NCBI GenBank assembly: GCA_022821735.1
Contig: JAJECZ010000193.1
Span: 1-37,366 of the forward strand
Direction of reading: 5' to 3'
Length of the DNA: 37,366 nt
Source of the DNA: Alphaproteobacteria bacterium
GTDB taxonomy: Bacteria; Pseudomonadota; Alphaproteobacteria; Bin95
The notes beneath the pieces are model-generated. The model was given only the letters and a program-made list of their open reading frames with translations, was not told where the DNA came from and searched no databases. A program made the position numbers and the translations under genes. Below, in pieces: positions 16,499-24,458 of the stretch. Every line of letters starts with the position of its first letter. Within the stretch, counting starts at the first letter, position 1.

Positions 16499-16988
16499 TC
16501 ACGTCCCGTCTCCGGCGCCGGGCTCGACAAGGTGGACATAGGCGAGCTCGGCAATGCGGCGTTCGGCGTCGGCGAGGGGGCGCAGCGGCTCCGCGCTCAT
16601 CTCCCGGTATGAAAGGCCCAGCACAATCGGCAGCGCGCCGAGGCTCCATATGGCGTCCGTCCGCCGGCCGCGCTCGCGGGTCGATATCCAGTCGAGCAGG
16701 CGCCCGCCGAGCCAGACCGCCACCTCGCGGGTGCGGTCCGGGCGGTAATACCGCACGGCGCCGAAGCTTGGCGGGCGCGCTTGCCGGGCCAGGACCTTGC
16801 CGGTCTCCTCCTCATAGCGGCGGACGGCCTCGGCGAAGTCCGCGCCGGGGCTGTCCCATTGGGGCCCCTGCATGCGCCAGAGGTACTCCTGGCCGGTCAG
16901 CATCATGAAGGCGTCGAGCCGGTCCTCGGGGCCGCGCTCGGCGGAGAATGCGGGCGGCGCGTTCGGTGGGGTCGGGGCGCTGAGCCAT
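16499..16988 (-). CDS. Orphan accessory protein with probable frameshift near its 5' end
   Basis: The well-conserved-looking part (EDRLDAFMMLTGQEYLWRMQ... to ...AELAYVHLVEPGAGDGT) runs in one frame to TGA at 16499. In that frame the first ATG is 16906 and no start with a ribosome-binding site exists. The only good start, ATG 16988 preceded by AAGGAGG, is in another frame and reads MAQRPDPTERAARIL, a natural-looking N-terminus, before turning into Arg/Pro-rich shadow sequence. A one-base change of frame around 16925-16960 would join the two into about 160 residues. Either the gene is recently damaged, or the sequence has an error, or a shorter product starts at 16906. Features such as PDRTREVAVWLGGRLLDWIS are folded-looking; the family is unknown to me. 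Confidence 0.55.
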
Positions 16989-17121
16989 GCCGGCCTCCTT
17001 CTTGCGGAACCTGCCCGCCCGGCGCTGGCCCTTGCCTCCCGATGGCTGGACGCGGGCTCGCGGGCCGGGCCGGTCAGCCGGTGCAGATGCGGTCGAGGGC
17101 ATCGGCCTCGAAATGCAGGCC

Positions 17122-17361
17122 TCACGCCTGCCGCCCGTCGTGATCGACCAGGGTCATGCCCGGCGTCACGGAGACGAACAGGGGCGTAATCAGGTAGTCC
17201 GGTTCGCCGCCTTCCTGCTGTGGCGGACACCGGCTGACGGCGGCGATGGCGGCGGCCGGCTCCCCCGAGACGAAACAGGAGAACAGGCAGAAACTCCCGG
17301 CCTCGCCTCCGGTCAGCGCCTCGAACGCGCGGCGGTGCTCCTCAGTGATGTTGGTCGACAT
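17122..17361 (-). CDS. Orphan 79-aa protein
   Basis: A 79-residue frame from ATG 17361 (MSTNITEEHRRAFEALTGGE...) to TGA 17122. The leader GGGGAGACCGCCGCC precedes the ATG, matching that of other genes in the run. The middle is GSFCLFSCFVSGEPAAAIAAVSRCPPQ, followed by YLITPLFVSVTPGMTLVDHDG: strand-helix-strand with three Cys, like a small sandwich domain rather than a membrane protein. This is the rightmost gene of the leftward block. Family not recognised. Confidence 0.65.
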   Translation of the reverse strand: MSTNITEEHRRAFEALTGGEAGSFCLFSCFVSGEPAAAIAAVSRCPPQQEGGEPDYLITPLFVSVTPGMTLVDHDGRQA

Positions 17362-17802
17362 GGCGGCGGTCTCCCCGGCGGCGGCGCGGGGGACCGCCTC
17401 TCGGGCCCCCGGTCCGCCCGGGAAACGCCATCCACGACCTCCAGGCGCCGTGCAGCCTATTGGCGGCCGGAGAGCGCGGAGGCGCAGGAAGGCGGGCTGC
17501 GATCGGCCCCGGTCGCGAGGCCGCTTGCCGGACGGCAGGGAAACCGGGCGCATTGCCGGAGATACCGGCGGGCCTGCCGGCCGGTTCCGGCCGCCGGAAC
17601 TTCAACCGGAATGCACCTTGGCCCGGCCGTCGAACTGACCGGTCAGGCGAGGTCGCCGTGTAGGCGTCCGAACTCCTGCATCGGTTGCTCCGGCGACGAC
17701 AACGCCAGGCGCAGCCGCAATGTCGCATCACGAACGGCCGCAAATCATGCAACTGTGAACCGGTCCACACGGAAAACCGGACATGCCGGGAGGAAACAGC
17801 GC
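17362..17802. other. Intergenic junction, no gene seen
   Basis: This stretch separates the leftward block from the plus-strand outer-membrane gene. I see no reading frame with protein-like composition. A short perfect hairpin (CGGCCGG, TT, CCGGCCG) lies at 17578-17593. The last 100 bases become less GC-rich and end in GGGAGGAAAC, the ribosome-binding site of the next gene; the promoter for that gene should lie there, but no clear -35/-10 pair can be named. Confidence 0.5.
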
Positions 17803-18618
17803 ATGACAGGCCGTCGCCTTGTTGAAAGACCTGCCTTTCGGATAACCGCGATTGCAGCCTTTGCGTTCCTTGCCCCGTTCGCTTCCCTGCCACAGACGCA
17901 GGCGGCGGACTCGCCCTGGTATCTGGGCTTTCAGGTTCCGGTCATGTTTATCGACGACACGGAGTCGAGGACGACAGGCAGCAACACGATCCAGGGCCAT
18001 GCGCTGCCTTACAGCGCGAGGGCCACCTCCGAATACAAGGCCGGTTTCAAGCTCGCCGGCATAGTGGGCTATGAGTTCGGCGGGAACCTGCGCGTCGAGG
18101 GCGAACTGTTCTATGCGCGGGCCAGGGTGGACAGGCAGATTTACGGCAGCATCGTCTCGGCGGGAAATCCGGTTCCCGTCAGGGTGAATGTTCCGATCTC
18201 CGGCAGCGCCAGCCAGACGGGCGCCATGGCGAATATCTGGTTCGACATTCCGACGGACACCGACTGGACCCCTTATGTCGGCGGCGGCGTCGGCCTCATC
18301 CGGGTGGACCAAGGCGATCTGGAATACGACGCCAACACGCTGGCGAACAGGCTCGCAAAACTGCAGAACCCGAATGCGCCCGATTTTCCGCCCGGCTTTG
18401 TCCCGGAGATTTCATCGACCGATACCGCGTTCGGCTATCATTTTGGCGCCGGCGTCGGCTACCGGCTCAACGACAGGACGGTCTTGCAGTTCGGCTACCG
18501 CCTGCAGGCTGCGAATGACCTGGAGTTCGACGGCCGGAACGCCTTCGGCAACAGCATCGATGTAAAGACGGAACTGCGGGCGCACCTGTTCGAAATCGGG
18601 GTGCGGATGCGGTTTTGA
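17803..18618 (+). CDS. Outer-membrane beta-barrel protein
   Basis: A 271-residue exported protein. Residues 1-34 form a signal peptide: basic start MTGRRLVERPAFR, hydrophobic core ITAIAAFAFLAPFASL, and likely cleavage after QTQA. The mature part has the alternating strands of an OmpA-like/Omp25-type barrel: WYLGFQVPVMFI, FKLAGIVGYEF, LRVEGELFYARA, WTPYVGGGVGLI, YHFGAGVGYRL, TVLQFGYRLQ and LRAHLFEIGVRMRF. The C-terminal Phe is the normal BAM-recognition end. GGGAGGAAAC lies about 6 bases before ATG 17803. It probably sits in the outer membrane as a small porin-like or structural protein. It stands alone on the plus strand and marks the edge between backbone and cargo. Confidence 0.9.
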   Translation: MTGRRLVERPAFRITAIAAFAFLAPFASLPQTQAADSPWYLGFQVPVMFIDDTESRTTGSNTIQGHALPYSARATSEYKAGFKLAGIVGYEFGGNLRVEGELFYARARVDRQIYGSIVSAGNPVPVRVNVPISGSASQTGAMANIWFDIPTDTDWTPYVGGGVGLIRVDQGDLEYDANTLANRLAKLQNPNAPDFPPGFVPEISSTDTAFGYHFGAGVGYRLNDRTVLQFGYRLQAANDLEFDGRNAFGNSIDVKTELRAHLFEIGVRMRF

Positions 18619-18828
18619 CAGGCGTTGGTTGCCGACAGCCGCAGCCATGCACCGGTCCCTCCAATGATCCCGGGGCGCGAACGCCACGGACGCCCGCCCG
18701 GAAGAAAAAGAACAGGAAGACGCCCACGAAATTGCCGATATGCAGTACGTTGAGCCGATGTTGCATGTTGGGCGGGACTCGCCCATGAATTGTCGTTCGA
18801 TGCGAGCCGAAGACAGGAGACCGTCTGC

Positions 18829-19092
18829 ATGATCGAGGAAACCGCCCTGACGAAAGGTCAAGTCCGGAAGCTCACTGCCCTTCGCAAATCCCTCGGGCCT
18901 GCCATTGCCGACGAGGCATTTGCCAAATGGCTCGGCCAGCGGGTCGAGGCGCCAGAGGCCGACAGGGACGCGGAGGTCATCTCGGATGCGCTGTGGACTC
19001 TGGTCCAGGCAGGCAGGCTTTCGATCCGGCGGGGCGGCTACATCGTGCGGCGAGGCCGTAGGCGCGTCATCGTCGAACCGGGCGAAGCCTGA
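18829..19092 (+). CDS. Orphan 87-aa protein
   Basis: An 87-residue frame from ATG 18829 (MIEETALTKGQVRKLTALRK...) to TGA 19090-19092, with AGGAGACC 6 bases before the ATG. The first two thirds are helical (GQVRKLTALRKSLGPAIADEAFAKWLGQRV, DAEVISDALWTLVQAGRL) and the end is a strand pair with many Arg (SIRRGGYIVRRGRRRVIVEPGEA), the look of a small winged-helix or DNA-binding protein. I cannot name the family. The preceding 210 bases contain no other supported gene. Confidence 0.7.
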   Translation: MIEETALTKGQVRKLTALRKSLGPAIADEAFAKWLGQRVEAPEADRDAEVISDALWTLVQAGRLSIRRGGYIVRRGRRRVIVEPGEA

Positions 19093-19524
19093 CCGCCGGC
19101 GACAAACCCGTCGGCTCCGCGTGCGGGACGCAGCAAGGAATGGCACGAAGGTGGAAACAGCACAGGGACAGACAAAGAGCGCCTCCACGTCGAATCCGTG
19201 CGCTTGCGACACGATGACGGATGTCACCGCCCACTCGTCCATCCGGTACAGGGAATGCAAGCAGAGCGCCAACTTGGGCTCCCTGAGCGCTCCCCAGCCG
19301 CCCCGGCGTGACAGAACCGGCAGAAATGTGCCTTCACGGGTCTAGAGGGAAACGGCATGTCCTCAGGTAGTCCAGCCATTCATGCCAACAGTAAACCACC
19401 GAAGGGTCACCCCGACCGTCACCTTACATTGCCAAGGTGGACACGAACCGTCAGAAATGCGATCAAGGTGGTCGATGACGTTGAAGTATTCCACTGACGC
19501 GCAGCTCTTGCCAGGAACCGACAA
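19093..19524. other. Composition boundary between backbone and defence cargo, no gene seen
   Basis: No frame here has convincing protein-like composition. GC content falls across the stretch: the left part resembles the GC-rich backbone, and from about 19370 the sequence resembles the AT-richer kinase cassette. No integrase remnant, tRNA or obvious direct repeat that could mark an attachment site was found by eye. A promoter for the kinase operon should lie near the right end, but I cannot place it. Confidence 0.45.
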
Positions 19525-20907
19525 TTGGATGCAGCTAGGGCGCAGCGAATCTTCAGCGACCTCCAAGGCGTATCCGTCGGCGGATGGATTGTAAGCCGGT
19601 ACATCGGCCATGGTGGATCAGCAGTCGTCTTGGAAGGTCGCCGAGGAGGTGTTGTCTCTGCATTAAAGTTGATCGACCCCGAACTTGTTGAACGATTTGG
19701 GAAAGAACGACAAATAGCTCGCATTCGCCGAGAAGGTGAGCTAATTGCACACGACAATCCATATTTGGTTAAAATATACGATGCCAACGTGTGTTTAGAG
19801 ACCGACTACCTTTATGTGGCCATGGAATTGCTAGAAACCCCAACCCTGACAGACTTGATTCCTGATTTCCCTCGTGACAAAATTCTCCCTATACTTGAAC
19901 AAGTAGCTCATGCCGCCAAATACCTGGAAGCGAAAAATTTTGCTCATAGAGACATTAAACCGGATAACGTTTCAATCACCGCAGATTACAAGACAGCTAA
20001 ACTTCTTGATCTTGGCATTATTCGTCCCGTGCTAATCGAGAACACCGGCAACGTTACTGAAGATGCCTTTATTGGTACCACTCGGTACAGCTCTCCAGAA
20101 TACTTAACTCGTGAAGGAGATGGGGACAGCCCATGCCGCTGGCGCTCCTTAACCTTCTATCAACTAGGAGCGCTTCTACACGACATGATAATGAGGCGAC
20201 CGCTTTTTCATGACATTGATCACCCCCGAACCCGGCTCACTGACGCGGTCCGCTACACTACACCCGCAATCGAGTGTGCCGAGGTACACCCTAGGCTTGT
20301 GTCTCTAGCGAAGTGTTGTTTGCACAAGAACTGGCGTCTTCGATTAAATCTAGTAACTTGGGACGCCTTTTCAACGAATCCCAGGGCAATTGATGCTCGT
20401 TCGGCGAAACAGAGGGTACTCGACCGCGTTGAGGCGGGACGAGGCTCTGCCGCTGAGCCGGAAACGCCGGTAGCAGTGCGTTCTCAAAGGAGTGTAGTGG
20501 CGGGCATTCGTGCTCATATGGCCAATACCATTCATCAATCTTGTACAGAGTCTGGGGCTTTTCCGCCCATCGCGATCAATGATCTGGGAGACCCTGATCA
20601 ACCATGGCTCATCATGCGCGCTGGCCCTTCCCAACAACACGCATTGGCGGATGTTCTGATTGTCGGGTTTCTTCTAGAAGTCCTCGATGAGACTGGCGTG
20701 TACGTTCGGATTAGCGCAGTATCAGCTCTCGGAGAGTCTCAGTTTCATGCTGAAATGCCGGAGCTTTTGCAGGTCTACTCGGGTGAAGTGACGTCGCCGC
20801 AACTACGATCCGAAGTTGACAGCTATATGTTTCTGGCTTTCGATCATGCCCAGAGAAGTATTACTCATCGTGAGTCGAATGTGCTGTCACTAGAGGTGCC
20901 GCAATGA
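19525..20907 (+). CDS. Serine/threonine protein kinase with unknown C-terminal domain
   Basis: A 460-residue protein with a complete eukaryote-like kinase domain: glycine loop GHGGSAVV (29-36), catalytic lysine Lys48 (ALKLI), catalytic loop HRDIKPDN (141-148), DLG at 162-164 in place of DFG, and activation-segment end GTTRYSSPEY. All residues needed for phosphotransfer are present, so it should be active. No transmembrane segment or PASTA repeats follow. Instead there are about 150 C-terminal residues (from about 310) of a domain I do not recognise. The first codon appears to be TTG 19525 with AGGAACC upstream; ATG is not available. The gene overlaps the helicase gene by ATGA. Codon use is much less GC-rich than in the left block, which indicates a separate origin. 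A regulatory or toxic role in phage defence is an inference. Confidence 0.9.
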   Translation: MDAARAQRIFSDLQGVSVGGWIVSRYIGHGGSAVVLEGRRGGVVSALKLIDPELVERFGKERQIARIRREGELIAHDNPYLVKIYDANVCLETDYLYVAMELLETPTLTDLIPDFPRDKILPILEQVAHAAKYLEAKNFAHRDIKPDNVSITADYKTAKLLDLGIIRPVLIENTGNVTEDAFIGTTRYSSPEYLTREGDGDSPCRWRSLTFYQLGALLHDMIMRRPLFHDIDHPRTRLTDAVRYTTPAIECAEVHPRLVSLAKCCLHKNWRLRLNLVTWDAFSTNPRAIDARSAKQRVLDRVEAGRGSAAEPETPVAVRSQRSVVAGIRAHMANTIHQSCTESGAFPPIAINDLGDPDQPWLIMRAGPSQQHALADVLIVGFLLEVLDETGVYVRISAVSALGESQFHAEMPELLQVYSGEVTSPQLRSEVDSYMFLAFDHAQRSITHRESNVLSLEVPQ

Positions 20908-22073
20908 CAAATGTATTCGAAACCTGGTGGCGTGAGCCTTCGGAACTAGACCACGAGCAGGGGAATGTTATTTCTCTACCACCGGATGGCAGTTATCTTG
21001 TGAAGGGCCCACCGGGCAGCGGGAAGACAAACCTCCTGCTTCTTCGGGCCAATTACGTCACACTCAGGGAACATTCTAATCTTGTGGTTGTAACGTTCAA
21101 CCGGACGTTGAGGGAGTTTATTCAATCTGGTGCCCAAAGGTACTCTTTTGAGCCAAACCGCATTGTGACAGTAAGGCAGTTTTTCAACGAGCTGCTAAAG
21201 GAGGCAAACCACAGCTATGAAGAGGCTGGAGATTTCGGAGAGATGCGGCGGGCTAGGTTGGAAGCTGTTCAGGAGATCGTAGCTAATAGAGGTGGCGCAA
21301 TTTTTGATGTAATCTTGCTGGATGAGGCACAAGACTATGTGTCTGGCGAGATAGAGGTGTTTCGGTCACTTTGCCATGATCTGTTTATGGTAGCGGATTC
21401 TCGGCAACAAATATATCCAGGTGATACGGATATGGGGTTTCTTGAAGATAAGGTTGATGAGCAAATCGAGTTGACGCGTCATTATCGGAACGGTTTGCCT
21501 ATATGTCAAGTCGCGGACGGAATTGGAGGCACGTTCAGTCGCCCCTATACAGCGATTTCACCAACATGCAATTACAATTCTCCGGACCTTCAACCATCAG
21601 TGGAGATTTTTCGCGGAAACTTTGATACACAATGCGAAGAGATAGCTCGCCGGCTACAGAACCAACGAAGAGCGTACCCGGAGGCCGTTCTCGGAGTAAT
21701 TTGCCCGCGACTTAGCGAGGTGAGCCGTATCAGTGAGTTCCTGTCGCGGACGGAGTTGGCGGATCTGGTGTGTGTCCAAACAAGGGAGGATGGGTATCAA
21801 CCGGTGGATCCGAGCAAGCCAATCTGGGTGTCCACGGTGCATAGCGCGAAGGGCTTGGAATTTCGAGCATTGCACTTCGCATCTGCTGAAATCGTCACCC
21901 ATTTTGGCGCGGAACAGAAACGCTTGACCTACACCGCTGTGACTAGGGCGAAGACGGCGCTGAATGTCTATCATGACAGAGCGTTGCCGGGGTACTTTGA
22001 CGCAGCGTTGAATGCTGTTCGACCAGTTGCGAGGCCGAACGCGGATATCGGGGTCGCTTTTGGCACGAAGTGA
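20904..22073 (+). CDS. Compact UvrD/Rep-like SF1 helicase
   Basis: A 389-residue SF1 ATPase. Motifs in order: GPPGSGKT (35-42, Walker A), VVVTFNRTL (Ia), DVILLDEAQD (135-144, Walker B), FMVADSRQQIYPG (161-173, motif III), LTRHYRNG (190-197, motif IV), VSTVHSAKGLEF (309-320, motif V) and LTYTAVTRAK (341-350, motif VI). Full-length UvrD has about 700 residues; this protein keeps the two RecA cores but has almost no 1B/2B insertions. It may act as an ATP-dependent DNA sensor or remodeller rather than a processive helicase (inference). No nuclease domain is fused. Its start overlaps the kinase stop by 4 bases, so the two are made together. Confidence 0.93.
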   Translation: MTNVFETWWREPSELDHEQGNVISLPPDGSYLVKGPPGSGKTNLLLLRANYVTLREHSNLVVVTFNRTLREFIQSGAQRYSFEPNRIVTVRQFFNELLKEANHSYEEAGDFGEMRRARLEAVQEIVANRGGAIFDVILLDEAQDYVSGEIEVFRSLCHDLFMVADSRQQIYPGDTDMGFLEDKVDEQIELTRHYRNGLPICQVADGIGGTFSRPYTAISPTCNYNSPDLQPSVEIFRGNFDTQCEEIARRLQNQRRAYPEAVLGVICPRLSEVSRISEFLSRTELADLVCVQTREDGYQPVDPSKPIWVSTVHSAKGLEFRALHFASAEIVTHFGAEQKRLTYTAVTRAKTALNVYHDRALPGYFDAALNAVRPVARPNADIGVAFGTK

Positions 22074-23409
22074 AACATACTGGGTGGCGGACTTAAGCCG
22101 CGAAGACATCGTTGAGGTTGCTAGGGGAGGCCCTGCGAACCCGGTGCGAGTGCCTGCCTCGCAGATCCCTAGAATGGATGCGGGACCAGACGGGGCATTG
22201 GCGGTATGGCGTGCAGTATCCAAAGGTGAGCTCGGTTGCCTGCCCCAAGTCATTATTGCAGACCAAGGAGTTCTTGAGGACTTCACCGCGTGGGCAGCGA
22301 CCTATTTCCCAAGCTTGGGTCCCCTAAGTGCCCAAACCCGGTTGCTGACGCCAACGGTCTTGCGAGAGGCGCGTAGGAGAGAGAGCGCGACCAACTGGAG
22401 AAGGCTAGCGGCGTGCGCGGTGGCGCTCTGCTTTGGGGAGGTACTAAGTTATACAGATCAGTCCAGACGAGCGACGGATATTACCTTTATCATGTGCCGG
22501 AGTACACTTTCCTTTACCTTGATACGCAGTGCAATACTGGGTTTTCAACCAAGTAGAATAAAGGAAATAGCGCAATCATGGAGAAGTGTTAGGAGTAGGC
22601 TAGGTCAGTCCACTAACGTGGAGTCTTCACAGCTCGTTCAAGAAATTATATTTGACTTGGCCAAGAAGGCCGAGGTGGGCACAACAGCAAAAGGAAGGGC
22701 ACTGCTGGGTTACGATCTCGATGTGCCTTCAATTCTTGGTAGATATGGCGTATATGGCGTTGGTAATGAAGGGCCTTTATTTTCTAGCCGGCAAAAGCAT
22801 GAACGAAGCCTGACTGCGGAGGAAAGGGTCGAAATATTTGATCGTGTGAGCACGGCGCTGGTGCATGAAGGAGGGCGGGGAGATCTAGAGAAAGGGTTGA
22901 TCTTGGCGACTCTGGCATACTGGTGCAGAGCAGGCTTTCCCCAGCAGTTAGCGATTATGGCGCCCTATCAGGAGGTGTTTCCGCAAAGCACCATATGGTT
23001 AGCCGCGCTACAGCAAGAAAGCGCAAAATCGGATGCGCTAGCGATTGGAGAAGGGATTGGCTGGCGTTTGGCTAGGGAGTTATTTCGCGCCGGGGATGTA
23101 TTTGCCACGCCAAGTTGCGATATATCGGAATTGGAGCTCGAGGTGTTGATGAGAGGAAGCAACTTCAAAGGCTTGACGACTGCCTCGGATAGAGCCCGAC
23201 TGGAAGTGGAATTGTTTCCAGGGGTTACAACGGTTGTGAGAACCGAACACTACTCGGTTCAAAGTCCGGGTGAGGTGCCGATAACTGGCAACACTCTTCA
23301 TAGTGCTTTCGAAGAAAAAGAAAGAGAGAGGGCATTGAAGTCAGTGGAGAGTTCGTTACAGAGAGCCGTTAGGGATATTCAAAGGTTGCGGAGACAAAAA
23401 AGAAGGTAG
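22012..23409 (+). CDS. Unknown protein, third member of the kinase-helicase cassette
   Basis: An open frame overlaps the end of the helicase gene; ATG 22012 gives 465 residues. A TTG at 22060 (LARSETYWVADLSRED) or a GTG near 22081 are other starts that reduce the overlap, and I cannot decide. No known motif was found. The central part has hydrophobic helices (WRRLAACAVALCFGEVLSY, TLIRSAILGF), then a mixed region with a conserved-looking GRYGVYGVGNEGPLF. The C-terminal 35 residues are a charged coiled coil with a basic end (EEKERERALKSVESSLQRAVRDIQRLRRQKRR). It is AT-richer than the backbone, like its two partners. It is the best candidate for the effector or specificity factor of the cassette. 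Confidence 0.8.
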   Translation: MLFDQLRGRTRISGSLLARSETYWVADLSREDIVEVARGGPANPVRVPASQIPRMDAGPDGALAVWRAVSKGELGCLPQVIIADQGVLEDFTAWAATYFPSLGPLSAQTRLLTPTVLREARRRESATNWRRLAACAVALCFGEVLSYTDQSRRATDITFIMCRSTLSFTLIRSAILGFQPSRIKEIAQSWRSVRSRLGQSTNVESSQLVQEIIFDLAKKAEVGTTAKGRALLGYDLDVPSILGRYGVYGVGNEGPLFSSRQKHERSLTAEERVEIFDRVSTALVHEGGRGDLEKGLILATLAYWCRAGFPQQLAIMAPYQEVFPQSTIWLAALQQESAKSDALAIGEGIGWRLARELFRAGDVFATPSCDISELELEVLMRGSNFKGLTTASDRARLEVELFPGVTTVVRTEHYSVQSPGEVPITGNTLHSAFEEKERERALKSVESSLQRAVRDIQRLRRQKRR

Positions 23410-23537
23410 AGCGGTGTGGGTGTCACCCGGCTCATGGCCTTGACCCCTCAGAATCCATTGGGAGCGATTGCTTGTGGATGCTGATCGGCGTCGAAATAGC
23501 GCGCCGAACAACAAGGGCTGCATTATGCGGTCAAGTA

Positions 23538-24458
23538 TCAACTTTTACCCAGAACATCGGTCAGCTTTTGCGCCTTCTGCAGGCTTGCGAACGACGTGTA
23601 GCGAGGGCTCTGCATGGCACCCTGCGGAGCGTTTCCGTAGGGAATAGGCCCGATAGGCTTGGCGCTCTCCGAAAACACAACCTTGTACTTTCCGCCTTCG
23701 CCATAGGGCTCGATACGGGAGACAGGGGCGTAGTGCGTGATGGCGGAAACAGGCTGCGTGCGATATGCGGCGATGTATTTGATCTTGTCGAGCATGCCGC
23801 CGGAGATGCGAATCGCATACCAACAGTGTTGGCCGAGGAACGTCTCCTCGAACCCGTCCTTCTGGGCCGGAACGATGATCGTGTCGCGCTTCCGGCTTGT
23901 CGGCTGTGCGCTGGACAGAGGATCGGTGGCGAACGGAGCCGCGACCGCCTTCGGGAACTCGAAGGCCCGCAGACCGACCAGAGGAAGAATCTGCAGAATC
24001 TCCTTCATGAATCCTTGGGTGTCTGCCTTCTCGGCTTCAGTCAGCGATGGCTCCTGGGGCGCGTTGCCGTTGTCGAGAAGGGAGCGCCCTGTCTCCACAC
24101 CTCGCTTGACGAGGGCATATTCGAGCCAGGTGACGTGCGCCCGGTTCAGTCCGCCGGAGGTCGAAACGAACACCGCGGCCCAATCCCAGAAGTCCTTGTC
24201 CTTGTGGTGCGAATCGATGCGCCCCTTCACGCCGTCGGCCTGCCCGATATAGAGGGTGGGCAGATCGTCATCCTCGTTGCGGTAGCCGACGAGAACGTAG
24301 ATGCCGGTGCGCTGCATTTCGCTGCGCTGGCGAACCTCGGACCAGTCGGACCTGCGAAAAACCAGCCCAAGGCCGGTCCAGTTCATGCGGTCGATCAGGC
24401 GGACCCCTTCCGGATCGCCATCAGGGACAAATATGCGGATGGTGAACGGATCAGCCAT
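23538..24458 (-). CDS. GIY-YIG nuclease-domain protein, last gene of the restriction-like operon
   Basis: A 306-residue protein. The GIY-YIG fold is intact: GIYVLVG (52-58), LYIGQADGVKGRI (69-81, with Arg80), and WLEYALVKRG with Glu113 as the metal-binding residue. The C-terminal third (MLDKIKYIAAYRTQPVSAIT followed by HYAPVSRIEPYGEGGKYKVVF) is a second domain that recurs in restriction-type proteins and may bind DNA. ATG 24458 overlaps the previous stop by one base (TAATG), so it is co-translated with the gene before it. GIY-YIG enzymes cut DNA. As the only canonical nuclease in the operon, it is the likely cleaving subunit. Confidence 0.88.
   Translation of the reverse strand: MADPFTIRIFVPDGDPEGVRLIDRMNWTGLGLVFRRSDWSEVRQRSEMQRTGIYVLVGYRNEDDDLPTLYIGQADGVKGRIDSHHKDKDFWDWAAVFVSTSGGLNRAHVTWLEYALVKRGVETGRSLLDNGNAPQEPSLTEAEKADTQGFMKEILQILPLVGLRAFEFPKAVAAPFATDPLSSAQPTSRKRDTIIVPAQKDGFEETFLGQHCWYAIRISGGMLDKIKYIAAYRTQPVSAITHYAPVSRIEPYGEGGKYKVVFSESAKPIGPIPYGNAPQGAMQSPRYTSFASLQKAQKLTDVLGKS

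Noticed and set aside
13074-16541. An 1155-codon plus-strand frame opposite the ParB-like gene
   Set aside because: It is a mirror frame produced by GC-rich third positions, spans several real minus-strand genes and intergenic hairpins, and contains no domain motif.
18467-18766. Minus-strand frame with a very hydrophobic stretch (GNFVGVFLFFFFRAG), possibly a small membrane protein
   Set aside because: More than half of it lies antisense to the outer-membrane gene, the part after the hydrophobic stretch is not protein-like, and no ribosome-binding site precedes it.
19363-19611. Minus-strand frame of 82 codons at the composition boundary
   Set aside because: It overlaps the start of the kinase gene in antisense, has no ribosome-binding site and resembles no protein known to me; a remnant of an older gene cannot be excluded.
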